Origin: Betaproteobacteria bacterium
GTDB taxonomy: Bacteria; Pseudomonadota; Gammaproteobacteria; Burkholderiales; Burkholderiaceae_E
Direction: 5' to 3'
NCBI GenBank assembly: GCA_018970865.1
Contig: JAGWVN010000007.1
Location: 1 to 64,000 of the forward strand
Length of the DNA stretch: 64,000 nt
This document shows positions 25,277 through 34,539 of the stretch, piece by piece (the stretch's first letter is position 1; each line of letters begins with the position of its first letter). Under the pieces are notes generated by a model. That model did no database searches, had not been told where the DNA came from, and saw only the letters and a program-made list of their open reading frames with translations. Both the position numbers and the translations under genes were made by a program.

Positions 25277-25334
25277 CCCGCCAGAGCCCGCCAACCCATA
25301 CCACTCCCATTCAATTTCTTCTTCGGAAACTCAC

Positions 25335-25856
25335 ATGGCTAAGAAGGAACCGATCTCGCTGGCAATGAACACCCGGGTGCTGTTCGTCTGCATGGGCAAC
25401 ATCTGTCGCTCTCCCATGGCCGAGGGCGTGTTCCGTCAGATGGTGCGCCAGGCCGGCCTCGAGGATGTGGTCAAGGTCTCCTCGGCGGGCACTCACGGCT
25501 TCCATGCCGGCGAAGCTCCCGACAAGCGGGCGCAGGCGGTCACCGCCAAGCGTGGGGTCGACATCTCGGGCCTGCGCGCCCGCAGCGTCGTCGAGAAGGA
25601 CTTCGACGAGCACGACCTCATTCTCGCCATGGACTGGGACAACCTCTCGGCCCTGCAGCAGCTCGCGCCCAAGCGCGCGCACCACAAGCTGCAGCTCCTG
25701 ATGCGCTTTGCCACCGAGCACGAGACGGCCACCATCGCCGACCCGTACTACGGCAATGCGCAGGGCTTCGAGCCGGTGCTCGACTGCATCGAGGATGCCT
25801 GCGCCGGCCTGCTCGAACTGGCCAAGCGCCGGGCCACGCAGGTGGCCGCTGCCTGA
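25335..25856 (+). CDS. low-molecular-weight protein tyrosine phosphatase
   Basis: The 173-residue protein has the P-loop C-x5-R-S (VCMGNICRSP, Cys19 and Arg25) and the general-acid DPYYG loop near residue 136. It lacks the extra cysteines of the arsC product in this window, so a phosphatase rather than an arsenate reductase role is expected. Such proteins regulate exopolysaccharide or stress responses by removing phosphate from tyrosine. It lies 58 bases after uvrB and 470 bases before iscR, an order seen in other betaproteobacteria. Confidence 0.9.
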   Translation: MAKKEPISLAMNTRVLFVCMGNICRSPMAEGVFRQMVRQAGLEDVVKVSSAGTHGFHAGEAPDKRAQAVTAKRGVDISGLRARSVVEKDFDEHDLILAMDWDNLSALQQLAPKRAHHKLQLLMRFATEHETATIADPYYGNAQGFEPVLDCIEDACAGLLELAKRRATQVAAA

Positions 25857-26255
25857 GTCGGATGGGCGCCGGGCCGCTGTTCGTGCCGGCGTCTTTCCCT
25901 GCCGCCTGAGCGCAGGCCGCCCCTGCCTGCGCGCGGGTCGGCACTGCCATGCCGGCGTGGCCGCGGGAGCGCCTGCGCCATCGCCCCGGTGGGTTCGGCC
26001 GTCCTCTGGCTGAGGTTGCCGATGTCCAGCCTGCCGCTCCCGGCACGGTCTGCCGGGCGCGCGTTTTTCCATGACCTTCGCAGGGTTTCTTGCCTGGGCG
26101 TCGGCGGGCGCCCCCCAGCGAACATGCGCGTGCCCCGGGCGTCGCAAAATGACTACAGAGTTTTCTGGCGGCAGAAGAGGGATTACTTGATCAGCCTGAT
26201 CGGGATATACTGTCCTCGTCTTGTCTAGGACAAACCAACCCTCTACCCATCCGGG
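25857..26255. other. intergenic region before the isc operon
   Basis: No reliable gene is visible in these 399 bases. A hairpin with arms CGCCGG (25867-25872) and CCGGCG (25886-25891), followed by TCTTT, could end transcription of the phosphatase gene. The 3' 100 bases become AT-richer toward the isc promoter. The minus-strand frame crossing it lacks family features and is judged a shadow. Confidence 0.5.
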
Positions 26256-26289
26256 ATTCTTGACAGTTTTACTCGGATAAAGGTAGAGT
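26256..26289 (+). promoter_or_regulatory. isc operon promoter with IscR type-1-like site
   Basis: TTGACA at 26260-26265 is followed by a T-run and ACTCGG (26271-26276), together resembling the type-1 IscR site (TTGAC, AT-rich centre, TACTCGG). A -10-like TAGAGT lies at 26284-26289 after an 18-base spacer. The site would let [2Fe-2S]-IscR block RNA polymerase at the -35, giving feedback on Fe-S supply. A ribosome site AAGGGA (26315-26320) precedes the iscR ATG. The match is by eye. Confidence 0.7.
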
Positions 26290-26326
26290 CCTCCCGTCAC
26301 ACAGGCCGTCTCACAAGGGAATCGCC

Positions 26327-26854
26327 ATGCGTCTGACCACCAAGGGCCGCTTTGCCGTCACTGCGATGATCGATCTGGCCATGCGCCAGCATCAGGGCCC
26401 CGTTACCTTGGCCGGCATCAGCCAGCGCCAGAAGATTTCTCTGTCCTATCTCGAGCAACTCTTCGGCAAGCTGCGCCGCCACGAACTGGTGGAAAGCACC
26501 CGCGGCCCCGGCGGCGGCTACACCCTGGCGCGCAGCGCCAAGGATGTCACCGTGGCCGACATCATCTTCGCGGTTGACGAGCCCATCGACGCCACCCAGT
26601 GCGGCGGCAAGGAAAACTGCGTCGAGAACGGCCAGTGCATGACCCACGAGCTCTGGTCCAACCTGAACAAGAAGATCGTCGAGTTCCTCGACTCGGTCAC
26701 GCTCGCCAACATGGTCGAGCAGCAGCGTTCCCGCGAAACCCGCCAGGCACCCCGGCAGATTTCGGTGCTGCGCGAGCACCGGGCGGCGCTCGAATTCCCC
26801 ACCTCCACGCTGCAGCCCATCCGCGTCGACGGCACCCGTCTGACCAACACCTGA
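26327..26854 (+). CDS. iscR: Fe-S cluster assembly transcription factor IscR
   Basis: The 175-residue Rrf2-family regulator has an N-terminal winged helix ([18 protein letters not shown]), a wing with GGGYTLAR, and cluster ligands Cys92, Cys98, Cys104 and His107, at the same numbers as in Escherichia coli IscR. With a bound [2Fe-2S] it represses the isc operon through the site at 26256-26289. When clusters are scarce the apo form regulates other genes. It is the first gene of the operon and 31 bases from iscS. The tail after residue 130 is longer and basic. Confidence 0.97.
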   Translation: MRLTTKGRFAVTAMIDLAMRQHQGPVTLAGISQRQKISLSYLEQLFGKLRRHELVESTRGPGGGYTLARSAKDVTVADIIFAVDEPIDATQCGGKENCVENGQCMTHELWSNLNKKIVEFLDSVTLANMVEQQRSRETRQAPRQISVLREHRAALEFPTSTLQPIRVDGTRLTNT

Positions 26855-26885
26855 GCGGCTGCGCGCGTCCCTTCCGGAGAACCCA

Positions 26886-28097
26886 GTGATCCACCTGCCG
26901 ATCTACCTCGACTACTCGGCCACCACCCCGGTCGACCCCCGGGTGGTGGACAAGATGCTGCCCTATCTGCGCGAAGACTTCGGCAACCCCGCGTCGCGCA
27001 GCCACGCCTACGGCTGGGCAGCCGAAAAGGCAGTCGAGGAGGCCCGCGAGGCGGTGGCCGAGCTGGTCAACTGCGACCCGCGCGAGATCGTCTGGACCTC
27101 CGGCGCCACCGAGTCGATCAATCTGGCTCTGAAGGGCGCTGCGCACTTCTACAAGGATCGCGGCCGTCATCTGGTCACGGTCAAGACCGAGCACAAGGCC
27201 ACGCTGGACACCATGCGTGAGCTCGAGCGTCAGGGCTTCGAGGTGACCTACCTCGATGTCCTCGAGAACGGTCTGATCGACATGGACGCCTTTCAGGCGG
27301 CGCTGCGTCCGGACACCATCCTGGTGTCGGTGATGTTCGTCAACAACGAGATCGGCGTCATCCAGGACATCCCGGCCATCGGCGAGATAACCCGCGCCCG
27401 CGGCATCGTGCTGCATGTGGATTCCGCTCAGGCCACCGGCAAGCTGCCCATCGACCTGGCGTCGCTGAAGGTCGACCTGATGTCCTTCTCGGCCCACAAG
27501 ACCTACGGGCCCAAGGGCATGGGCGCGCTGTTCGTGCGTCGCAAGCCGCGGGTGCGCATCGAGGCGCAGATCCACGGCGGCGGGCATGAGCGTGGCTTTC
27601 GCTCGGGCACGCTGGCCACGCACCAGATCGTGGGCATGGGCGAGGCCTTCCGCATCGCCCGGCTCGAGATGCAGACCGAGAACGAGCGCATCCGCATGCT
27701 GCGCGATCGCCTGTTCGCGGGCCTGTCATCCATGGACGAGGTCTTCGTCAATGGCGACATGGAGCGCCGGGTGCCGCACAACCTCAACATGAGTTTCAAC
27801 TATGTCGAGGGCGAGTCCATGATCATGGCGATCAAGGATCTGGCGGTTTCCAGCGGGTCGGCCTGCACCTCGGCCAGCCTCGAGCCCTCCTATGTGCTGC
27901 GGGCCCTGGGCCGCAGCGACGAACTCGCCCACAGCTCCATCCGTTTCTCGATCGGCCGCTTCACCACCGAGCAGGAGATCGACCATGCCGTCTCCCTGAT
28001 CACCAGCAAGGTGGGCAAGCTGCGCGAGATGTCCCCGCTCTGGGAGATGGTGCAGGAAGGCATCGACCTGAACACCGTCAAGTGGGCGGCGCACTGA
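26886..28097 (+). CDS. iscS: cysteine desulfurase IscS
   Basis: The 403-residue PLP enzyme starts at GTG 26886 with GGAGA upstream. The PLP lysine is Lys205 ([10 protein letters not shown]) and the persulfide-carrying cysteine is Cys327 ([14 protein letters not shown]), one off the E. coli numbering. It takes sulfur from cysteine and passes it to IscU and, via other acceptors, to tRNA thiolation. It is the second gene of the isc operon. Confidence 0.98.
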   Translation: MIHLPIYLDYSATTPVDPRVVDKMLPYLREDFGNPASRSHAYGWAAEKAVEEAREAVAELVNCDPREIVWTSGATESINLALKGAAHFYKDRGRHLVTVKTEHKATLDTMRELERQGFEVTYLDVLENGLIDMDAFQAALRPDTILVSVMFVNNEIGVIQDIPAIGEITRARGIVLHVDSAQATGKLPIDLASLKVDLMSFSAHKTYGPKGMGALFVRRKPRVRIEAQIHGGGHERGFRSGTLATHQIVGMGEAFRIARLEMQTENERIRMLRDRLFAGLSSMDEVFVNGDMERRVPHNLNMSFNYVEGESMIMAIKDLAVSSGSACTSASLEPSYVLRALGRSDELAHSSIRFSIGRFTTEQEIDHAVSLITSKVGKLREMSPLWEMVQEGIDLNTVKWAAH

Positions 28098-28161
28098 TCC
28101 CTCTCTTTCCCCGGCGGCAGGCCACGAGCCGAACCGCCTCTGGCAGCACGGAGCACTGAAC

Positions 28162-28572
28162 ATGGCATACAGCGAAAAAGTCATCGACCACTACGAGAAC
28201 CCGCGCAATGTCGGCGCCTTCGACAAAGGCGACGCCAGCGTGGGCACCGGCATGGTCGGCGCCCCGGCCTGCGGTGATGTGATGAAGCTGCAGATCAAGG
28301 TCAACGACGAGGGCGTGATCGAGGACGCCCGCTTCAAGACCTACGGCTGCGGTTCGGCGATCGCCTCGAGCTCGCTGGTCACCGAGTGGGTCAAGGGCAA
28401 GACCCTCGATCAGGCGATGGCCATCCGAAACACCGAGATCGCCGCCGAGCTGGCGTTGCCGCCGGTGAAGATCCACTGCTCCATCCTGGCCGAGGACGCC
28501 ATCAAGGCGGCCATCCAGGACTACCGCAGCAAGCACGGCGAGGCCGCCGCCGAGCCGCGCCAGGCCGCCTGA
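28162..28572 (+). CDS. iscU: Fe-S cluster scaffold protein IscU
   Basis: The 136-residue scaffold has the three cluster cysteines Cys37 (APACGD), Cys63 (YGCGSA) and Cys106 (HCSI), with Asp39, and the LPPVK motif at residues 99-103 that HscA recognises. It builds the [2Fe-2S] cluster with IscS and releases it to acceptors with HscA/HscB. The tail after residue 125 (GEAAAEPRQAA) is Ala-rich and dispensable. A 64-base gap separates it from iscS. Confidence 0.98.
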   Translation: MAYSEKVIDHYENPRNVGAFDKGDASVGTGMVGAPACGDVMKLQIKVNDEGVIEDARFKTYGCGSAIASSSLVTEWVKGKTLDQAMAIRNTEIAAELALPPVKIHCSILAEDAIKAAIQDYRSKHGEAAAEPRQAA

Positions 28573-28587
28573 GGCCGGGAGCCCGCC

Positions 28588-28911
28588 ATGGCCATCACCC
28601 TCACCGAAAGCGCCGCGCGCCATGTGTCGCGCTTCATCGAGAAGCGCGGCAAGGGCCTGGGCCTGCGGCTGGGCGTGCGCACCACCGGCTGCTCCGGCAT
28701 GGCCTACAAGCTCGAGTATGCCGACCAGCCCGCCCCCGAAGACCATCAGTTCCAGAGCCACGGGGTCACGGTGTTCGTCGACCCCAAGAGCCTGGCCTAC
28801 ATCGACGGCACCGAGCTTGATTTCGTCCGCGAAGGGCTCAATGAAGGCTTCAAGTTCAACAACCCGAATGTGAAGAGCGAGTGCGGCTGCGGCGAGTCCT
28901 TCAACGTCTGA
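28588..28911 (+). CDS. iscA: A-type Fe-S carrier IscA
   Basis: The 107-residue protein has the A-type carrier cysteines Cys35 (TGCSGM), Cys99 and Cys101 (ECGCGESF). It carries [2Fe-2S] or helps form [4Fe-4S] clusters on target enzymes. The gene lies 15 bases after iscU with GGGAG before the ATG. It is followed by a strong hairpin and T-rich tract at 28936-28964. Confidence 0.97.
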   Translation: MAITLTESAARHVSRFIEKRGKGLGLRLGVRTTGCSGMAYKLEYADQPAPEDHQFQSHGVTVFVDPKSLAYIDGTELDFVREGLNEGFKFNNPNVKSECGCGESFNV

Positions 28912-28935
28912 GCGCCCGCCTCGGGCGCGTTGACC

Positions 28936-28964
28936 AGAGGCGGCCGAAGGCCGCCTCTTCTTTT
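28936..28964 (+). terminator. hairpin plus T-rich tract between iscA and hscB
   Basis: Perfect 10-base arms AGAGGCGGCC (28936-28945) and GGCCGCCTCT (28949-28958) with a GAA loop are followed by TTCTTTT. This has the form of a Rho-independent terminator, though the T tract is interrupted. It sits inside the isc operon, 17 bases before hscB, so it may be an attenuator that lowers expression of the chaperone genes relative to iscRSUA. Confidence 0.75.
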
Positions 28965-28981
28965 GCAGCCGATTGCCCTTC

Positions 28982-29509
28982 GTGACCGAACCCAACCATT
29001 TCGCCCTGCTCGGACTGCCGCAGGCCTTTCTGATCGACGAGGCGCTGCTCGAGTCGGCGTGGCGCCGCCTTCAGGCGGCGGTCCATCCGGATCGCCACGC
29101 CCAGGGCAGCGATGCCGATCGGCGTCTCGCGTTGCAGAACGCCACCCGCGTCAACGAGGCGGTGCGCGTGCTGCGTGATCCGCAGCGTCGCGCGGCCTAC
29201 CTGTGCGAACTGCGCGGGGTGCCGCTGCAGGCCGAGTCGAACACCGCCATGCCGCCCGCCTTCCTGATGCAGCAGATGGGCTGGCGCGAGGCGCTGGAAG
29301 AAGCCCGCGCCGGCCGTGACCTGGCTGCGCTGGCGCGGCTTCGCGACGAGATCAGCGGCGAACGCGATGCGCTCATCGGCCGCATCGCCGATCTGCTCGA
29401 TGTCCGGGCCGATGTCTCGGGCGCGGCGGCGGCGGTGCGACAGCTGATGTTCCTCGATCGGCTGCTGGAAGAGACCGACCATGCGGAAGAAGACCTGATG
29501 GGGGCCTGA
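28982..29509 (+). CDS. hscB: J-domain co-chaperone HscB
   Basis: The 175-residue protein has an N-terminal J domain with HPD (AAVHPDRHA near residue 34) and a C-terminal three-helix domain (PPAFLMQQMGWREALEEAR) that binds IscU. GTG 28982 gives the usual start MTEPNHFALLGLP; TTG 28973 is an alternative. It brings IscU to HscA and stimulates its ATPase. Confidence 0.95.
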   Translation: MTEPNHFALLGLPQAFLIDEALLESAWRRLQAAVHPDRHAQGSDADRRLALQNATRVNEAVRVLRDPQRRAAYLCELRGVPLQAESNTAMPPAFLMQQMGWREALEEARAGRDLAALARLRDEISGERDALIGRIADLLDVRADVSGAAAAVRQLMFLDRLLEETDHAEEDLMGA

Positions 29510-29546
29510 GCGGCCTTCCTCTCCCACGCCCCTTCACGGATAGCCG

Positions 29547-31418
29547 ATGTCCCTGCTGCAGATCTCCGAACCCGGCATGTCGCCCGAGCCGCACCAGCGC
29601 CGGCTGGCGGTGGGCATCGACCTGGGCACCACGAATTCCCTGGTCGCCTCGGTGCGCCACTCGCTGCCCGAGGTGCTCGACGACGAGGCCGGACATTCGC
29701 TGCTGCCCTCGGTGGTGCGCTACCGGGAGGACGGCAGCGTCGAGGTCGGCGAAGCCGCGGCCCGCCAGGCGGCGGCCGATCCGCACAACACCATCGTCTC
29801 GGTCAAGCGCTTCATGGGCCGAGGTCTGGCCGACGCCACGCGCGTGCCCAGTCCTTATCGCTTCGTCGATGCGCCGGGCATGGTGCGTCTGCAGACCCGC
29901 GCCGGCGAGGTCAGTCCGGTGGAGGTCTCGGCCGAGATCCTGCGCGTGCTGCGCGAGCGGGCCGAGCAGACGCTCGGCGGCGAGCTGGTGGGTGCGGTGA
30001 TCACCGTCCCGGCCTACTTCGATGACGCGCAGCGCCAGGCCACCCGCGATGCCGCCCGGCTGGCCGGCCTGAATGTGCTGCGGCTGCTCAACGAGCCCAC
30101 CGCCGCGGCCGTGGCCTACGGGCTGGACAGCGCGGCCGAGGGCATCTACGCGGTCTATGACCTGGGCGGGGGCACCTTCGACATCTCGGTGCTGCGGCTC
30201 TCGCGCGGGGTCTTCGAAGTGATCGCCACCGGCGGCGACTCGGCGCTGGGCGGAGACGACTTCGACCGTCGCATCGTCGACTGGGCGCTCGGCGAGACCG
30301 GGCTCGATGCGGCGACGCTCGATGGCCACGATCTGCGCGCCCTGCTCGACGCGGCGCGCCGCGCCAAGGAGGCGCTCACCGAGGCCGAGACGGTCACCTT
30401 CGCCGTGCAGCTTTCCAGCGCCAACCGGGTGTCGCTGCCGCTGTCGCGCGCGCGCTTCGAGTCACTCACCCGCGATCTGCTCGAACGCACCCTGCTCGCC
30501 ACGCGGCGGGCGCTGCGCGATGCGCGCCTGAAGCCCGAGGGCGTGGCGGGTGTGGTGCTGGTGGGCGGATCCACCCGCATGCCGCAGGTGTCGCGCGCGG
30601 TGAGCGAGGTCTTCGGGCGCGCGCCGCTCACCGGGCTCGACCCCGATCGGGTGGTGGCGCTGGGCGCGGCCATGCAGGCCAATCTCCTGGCCGGCAATCG
30701 CGCCGCCGGTGACGACTGGCTGCTGCTCGATGTCATTCCCCTCTCCCTCGGACTCGAGACCATGGGCGGTCTGGTCGAGCGCGTCATTCCGCGCAACAGC
30801 ACCATTCCGGTGGCGCGCGCCCAGGAGTTCACCACCTTCCGGGACGGCCAGAGCGCCATGGCCATCCATGTGGTGCAGGGCGAGCGCGAACTGGTGGCCG
30901 ACTGCCGCTCGCTGGCCCGCTTCGAGCTGCGCGGCATTCCGCCGATGGCCGCGGGCGCGGCGCGCATCCGGGTCACCTTCCAGGTGGATGCCGACGGCCT
31001 GCTCTCGGTGAGCGCGCGAGAAACCACCAGCGGCGTGGAGGCCTCGGTGGTGGTCAAGCCCTCCTACGGTCTGGGCGATGACGAGATTGCCACCATGCTC
31101 CAGGCGGCCTTCGGCAATGCCCAGGCCGATGTGCAGGCACGGGCGTTGCGCGAGCAGCAGGTCGAGGCCGATCGCCTGCTCGAGGCCGTGGACGCGGCGC
31201 TTCAGGCCGATGCCGATCTGCTTGGCGCTGACGAGCGCGCCGCGCTCGACGCGCTCATCACCCGGCTGCGCGGCGCGCGCGAGAGCGCCGAGCTGCCGGC
31301 GCTGCGCGCGGCCACCGACTCGCTTGCGCGTGGCACCGAACTCTTCGCCGAGCGGCGCATGGATCGCTCCATCGCCCGCGCGCTCACCGGCCGCCGCATC
31401 GGCGAGCTGGGCAACTGA
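29547..31418 (+). CDS. hscA: Fe-S assembly chaperone HscA
   Basis: The 623-residue Hsp70-family protein has the nucleotide-binding motifs [26 protein letters not shown] and GGSTRMPQV, then a substrate-binding beta domain and helical lid. The length is close to E. coli HscA (616), and it is shorter at the C-terminus than DnaK. It uses ATP to release clusters from IscU via the LPPVK motif. It lies 37 bases after hscB. Confidence 0.97.
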   Translation: MSLLQISEPGMSPEPHQRRLAVGIDLGTTNSLVASVRHSLPEVLDDEAGHSLLPSVVRYREDGSVEVGEAAARQAAADPHNTIVSVKRFMGRGLADATRVPSPYRFVDAPGMVRLQTRAGEVSPVEVSAEILRVLRERAEQTLGGELVGAVITVPAYFDDAQRQATRDAARLAGLNVLRLLNEPTAAAVAYGLDSAAEGIYAVYDLGGGTFDISVLRLSRGVFEVIATGGDSALGGDDFDRRIVDWALGETGLDAATLDGHDLRALLDAARRAKEALTEAETVTFAVQLSSANRVSLPLSRARFESLTRDLLERTLLATRRALRDARLKPEGVAGVVLVGGSTRMPQVSRAVSEVFGRAPLTGLDPDRVVALGAAMQANLLAGNRAAGDDWLLLDVIPLSLGLETMGGLVERVIPRNSTIPVARAQEFTTFRDGQSAMAIHVVQGERELVADCRSLARFELRGIPPMAAGAARIRVTFQVDADGLLSVSARETTSGVEASVVVKPSYGLGDDEIATMLQAAFGNAQADVQARALREQQVEADRLLEAVDAALQADADLLGADERAALDALITRLRGARESAELPALRAATDSLARGTELFAERRMDRSIARALTGRRIGELGN

Positions 31419-31436
31419 TTCCCATCGACTGTCATC

Positions 31437-31775
31437 ATGCCGTTCATTCAGGTCCTTCCCCATGAGTCGCTGTGCCCGCAGGGCAGCCGTTTCGAGGTGC
31501 CCGAGGGCACGGTGCTGTGCCGCGCCCTGCTGCAGCAGGGCATCGAGATCGAGCATGCCTGCGAGCTCTCCTGCGCCTGCACCACCTGCCATGTCATCGT
31601 CCGCCAGGGCGCGGGCTCGCTGGCGCCCTCCAGCGAAGAGGAAGACGACATGCTCGACAAGGCCTGGGGCCTGACCGCGCTGTCGCGTCTGTCCTGCCAG
31701 GTGACCGTGGCCGCCGGCGACCTGGTGGTGGAGATTCCGCGCTACACCATCAACCACGCCCGCGAGGACCACTGA
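31437..31775 (+). CDS. fdx: [2Fe-2S] ferredoxin of the isc system
   Basis: The 112-residue adrenodoxin-type ferredoxin has cluster ligands Cys42, Cys48, Cys51 (CELSCACTTC) and Cys87 (LSCQ), the same positions as E. coli Fdx. A fifth cysteine, Cys46, is also conserved. It supplies electrons for cluster assembly on IscU. The gene lies 18 bases after hscA. Confidence 0.97.
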   Translation: MPFIQVLPHESLCPQGSRFEVPEGTVLCRALLQQGIEIEHACELSCACTTCHVIVRQGAGSLAPSSEEEDDMLDKAWGLTALSRLSCQVTVAAGDLVVEIPRYTINHAREDH

Positions 31776-31777
31776 GC

Positions 31778-31972
31778 ATGCTCTGGACCGATGTCAACGA
31801 GATCGCGATCGCCCTCGACGAGGCCCATCCCGAGGTCGATCCGCTGCAGCTGCGCTTCACCGACCTGCATCAGTGGGTGATGGCCCTGCCGGGCTTTGCG
31901 GACCAGCCGGGCCGCTCCAACGAGAAGATTCTCGAGGCCATCCAGCAGGCCTGGATCGACGAGCGCGACTGA
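31778..31972 (+). CDS. iscX: Fe-S assembly protein IscX
   Basis: The 64-residue acidic protein matches IscX (LWTDVNEIAIALDEAHPEVDPLQLR in part, then NEKILEAIQQAW). It binds IscS and iron and tunes cluster assembly as an adaptor or frataxin-like partner. ATG 31778 lies 2 bases after the fdx stop, so translation is tightly coupled. It ends the isc operon. Confidence 0.95.
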   Translation: MLWTDVNEIAIALDEAHPEVDPLQLRFTDLHQWVMALPGFADQPGRSNEKILEAIQQAWIDERD

Positions 31973-32065
31973 CCATGCCGCAGGCGGTGGGTCACTGGAG
32001 CGCGTCTCGCAGTCAGCCCGTGATCGCCGGCGCGATTCCGCCTCGGGCCGGGGGCTGACCGGTTC

Positions 32066-33001
32066 ATGCCGATCGATCCGGTCGTCCTGTTCTTCCTGCT
32101 CGGCCTGATCGCGCGGCTGTCTCGTTCCGACCTGCGCCTTCCCGAGGCGCTCTACGAGACCCTGTCGGTCTACCTGCTGCTGGCGATCGGCCTGAAAGGC
32201 GGCGCCGAACTCGCCCGCCAGTCGCTGGGCTCGGTGCTGCCGGTGGCGTTCGCCGGGGTGGCGCTCTCGGCCACGCTGCCGCTGCTTGCCTACCCGGTGC
32301 TGCGGCGGGTGGGGCGGCTGGCGCAGGTGGATGCCGCATCGATTGCCGCGCACTACGGTTCGGTCTCGGTGGTCACCTTCGCGGTGGCCCAGAGCCTGCT
32401 CGCCCGCGAAGGCGTGGCGGTGGAGGCGCAGATGCCGGTGCTGGTGGCGCTGATGGAGGCGCCCGGCATCATCGTGGGCATCCTGCTGGCCCGGCGTGGC
32501 GATCTTGCCGGCGTGGGCTGGGGGCGCCTTGCGCACGAGACCCTGTTCGGCAAGGCGGTGTATCTGCTGCTCGGCGGTCTGCTGATCGGCTGGCTGGTGG
32601 GGCCCGAGGGCATGGCGCCGATGAAGCCGCTCTTCGGCGATCTGTTCCGCGGCGTGCTGTGCCTGTTCCTGCTCGAGATGGGGCTGGTGGCCGGCAGCCG
32701 GCTGCCGGAGCTGCGTCGGGCGGGCCCCTTCCTGGTGGTTTTCGGGGTGGTGGCGCCGATGGTGTTCGCCGCCATCGGCCTGGCCTGCGGACGCGCGCTG
32801 GGGCTGTCGGTGGGCGGCTGCGCCATCCTCGCGACGCTGTGCGCCAGCGCCTCCTACATTGCCGCTCCCACGGCCATGCGCATCGCCGTGCCGAAGGCCA
32901 ATCCGGCGCTGTCGATCGGCACCGCGCTGGGCGTGACCTTCCCCTTCAACCTGACTCTGGGCATTCCGGCCTACCTGTGGGCCGCGCGCCAGATCGCCTG
33001 A
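32066..33001 (+). CDS. sbtA: SbtA-like sodium-dependent bicarbonate transporter
   Basis: The 311-residue membrane protein has about ten hydrophobic segments in two inverted halves, with YLLLAIGLKGGAEL in the first and FLLEMGLVAGSRLPEL in the second, and a PTAMRIAVPKANP loop near the end. This is the DUF897/SbtA family, whose cyanobacterial members import HCO3- with Na+. In heterotrophs it may supply bicarbonate for carboxylases, or carry another anion. The next gene encodes its expected PII-like partner. A 93-base gap follows iscX, and no clear terminator separates it from the isc operon. Confidence 0.87.
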   Translation: MPIDPVVLFFLLGLIARLSRSDLRLPEALYETLSVYLLLAIGLKGGAELARQSLGSVLPVAFAGVALSATLPLLAYPVLRRVGRLAQVDAASIAAHYGSVSVVTFAVAQSLLAREGVAVEAQMPVLVALMEAPGIIVGILLARRGDLAGVGWGRLAHETLFGKAVYLLLGGLLIGWLVGPEGMAPMKPLFGDLFRGVLCLFLLEMGLVAGSRLPELRRAGPFLVVFGVVAPMVFAAIGLACGRALGLSVGGCAILATLCASASYIAAPTAMRIAVPKANPALSIGTALGVTFPFNLTLGIPAYLWAARQIA

Positions 33002-33018
33002 GTGCCGGAGCCCTGCCG

Positions 33019-33324
33019 ATGCTTCAGACCCATCCCCGCAAGCTGCTGGTGATCATCGCCGAGGCGGTGCTCGAGCGCACCCTGGTGACCGAGGCGCGCG
33101 CGCTCGGGGCCATGGGCTACACCGTGATCGATGTGCGCGGCGGCGGCATGCATGGCGACCATGATGGCGAGTGGGATGTCGACCGGCAGATCGAGCTGCA
33201 GCTGATCTGTTCGCCCGAGGTCGCCGAACGGGTCGCGGCCCAGGTGCTGGCCACCTACGCGCCGAATTACCGCGTGTCGGTCTACCTGGCCGATGTGTCG
33301 GTGTTCCGCAAGGATCGCTTCTGA
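33019..33324 (+). CDS. sbtB: SbtB-like PII-family regulator
   Basis: The 101-residue protein has a ferredoxin-like PII fold (KLLVIIAEAVLERTLVTEARALGA), a glycine-rich T-loop region (DVRGGGMHGDHDG near residues 42-54) and a final VSVYLADVSVF strand. Adjacent SbtA strongly suggests SbtB, which binds the transporter and cyclic or other adenine nucleotides. The C-terminal CGPxGC redox loop of cyanobacterial SbtB is absent, as the chain ends at FRKDRF. The start is 17 bases after sbtA. Its 3' end overlaps the convergent MFS gene by 43 bases. Confidence 0.85.
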   Translation: MLQTHPRKLLVIIAEAVLERTLVTEARALGAMGYTVIDVRGGGMHGDHDGEWDVDRQIELQLICSPEVAERVAAQVLATYAPNYRVSVYLADVSVFRKDRF

Positions 33325-34535
33325 AGACGGGCCAGCCAGCACATCCCCGCAAAGCCCAGCAGCGACACGCCGGTGAGCACCTCCAGACCCACCGCGTTGC
33401 CGAAGCGCTCGATCAGCGCGGCGTAGGCCATCGGCGCGAGCGCGCCGGCGATCAGGCCCGGAGCGGCGATCCGCCCGAGCGTGGCGGCATAGCCGGCATG
33501 GCCGAACATCTGCAGGCTGACCGTCCCGCGCACGATGGTGATCAGCCCGTTGGAGGCGCCGTAGATCAGGCAGCCGGCCGTCACCACCATGACCTGCGGC
33601 GCGCCGAAGTCCATCACCAGCAGGCCCAGCGGCAGCAGGCCGGTGGAGATCATGCCCACCGCGATCGGCCCGAGATGGCGTTGCAGGCTGAGTTCGGCAA
33701 AGCGCGCGCCGACCTGGGCCACGCCCTTCACCGAGGCGAGCGTGACCGCCGCCGCGGCCGCCAGCCCGAGCGACTGCAGCAGCGTGAGCATGTGGGCCGA
33801 GAGCGCCCCGAACACGAAGCTGTGGGCCGCGAGCAGGCCCGAGAGCACCATCAGCGCGCGGTCTCGCGCCGGGCCTTCCAGGATCGCGGGCTCGGGGGTG
33901 GGGGCCGGCCCGGTGACGGCCGAGGCGGGCGGCGCTGTTCCGGCGGTGGCCGGCGCTTTCCCGGCGGCGGGCGCCGCGCCGGGCGGCGCCTGCAGGCACA
34001 GCCGGTGCAGCGGCACGCAGACCAGCAGATTGAGGATGGCGTAAGCGGCGAACGATCCGCGCCAGCCCCAGTGCGCCGCCATCCAGTGACCGAGCGGCCA
34101 GAAGACCGAGGAGGCCAGGCCGCCGTAGAGCGTGACCATCGAGATCGCTCGGCGCGCGCCCGAGCCTGCCAGGCGGGCCAGCGCCGAGAAGGCGGTTTCA
34201 TAGAGACTGGCCCGCATGGCCAGGCCGAGCAGCGTCCAGGCCGCCACCAGGTGCGCGGGGTGCTGCGCCGCGGCCACCGCCAGCAGACCGATCGTGATGC
34301 CGATGGAGCCCAGGGTCATGACCCGGCGCTCGCCGTGGCGCTCCACCAGCACGCCCATGCGGCGCGACACCAGCCCCGAAACCAGCATCGCCCACGAGAA
34401 GGCGCCGTAGGCCAGCGTGATGCTCCAGCCGGTGTCGGCGGCCATGCCGGTGAACAGCACGGCGGAGCTGTAATAGGTGGTGCCCCAGCCGACGATCTGG
34501 GTGATGCCCAGCGCGGTGATCGTGCGGCCGAGCAC
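33282..34535 (-). CDS. MFS transporter
   Basis: The 417-residue protein has about 12 hydrophobic segments and a cytoplasmic Ala/Pro-rich central loop near residues 195-225. The start (ITQIVGWGTTYYSSAVLF) and the SRRMGVLVERHGERRVM loop 2-3 motif fit a major-facilitator group often annotated as MFS with unknown substrate. It lies 4 bases after lysS on the same strand and so may be in the prfB-lysS operon. Its 3' end overlaps sbtB in convergent direction. Confidence 0.85.
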   Translation of the reverse strand: MLGRTITALGITQIVGWGTTYYSSAVLFTGMAADTGWSITLAYGAFSWAMLVSGLVSRRMGVLVERHGERRVMTLGSIGITIGLLAVAAAQHPAHLVAAWTLLGLAMRASLYETAFSALARLAGSGARRAISMVTLYGGLASSVFWPLGHWMAAHWGWRGSFAAYAILNLLVCVPLHRLCLQAPPGAAPAAGKAPATAGTAPPASAVTGPAPTPEPAILEGPARDRALMVLSGLLAAHSFVFGALSAHMLTLLQSLGLAAAAAVTLASVKGVAQVGARFAELSLQRHLGPIAVGMISTGLLPLGLLVMDFGAPQVMVVTAGCLIYGASNGLITIVRGTVSLQMFGHAGYAATLGRIAAPGLIAGALAPMAYAALIERFGNAVGLEVLTGVSLLGFAGMCWLARLQKRSLRNTDTSAR

Positions 34536-34539
34536 GCGG

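Noticed and set aside
25311-26300. Reverse frame across the phosphatase gene and isc leader
   Set aside because: It runs antisense to a clear phosphatase and through an AT-rich promoter, without family motifs.
31975-32058. 27-codon frame between iscX and sbtA
   Set aside because: It is short, with no ribosome site and no similarity recognised.
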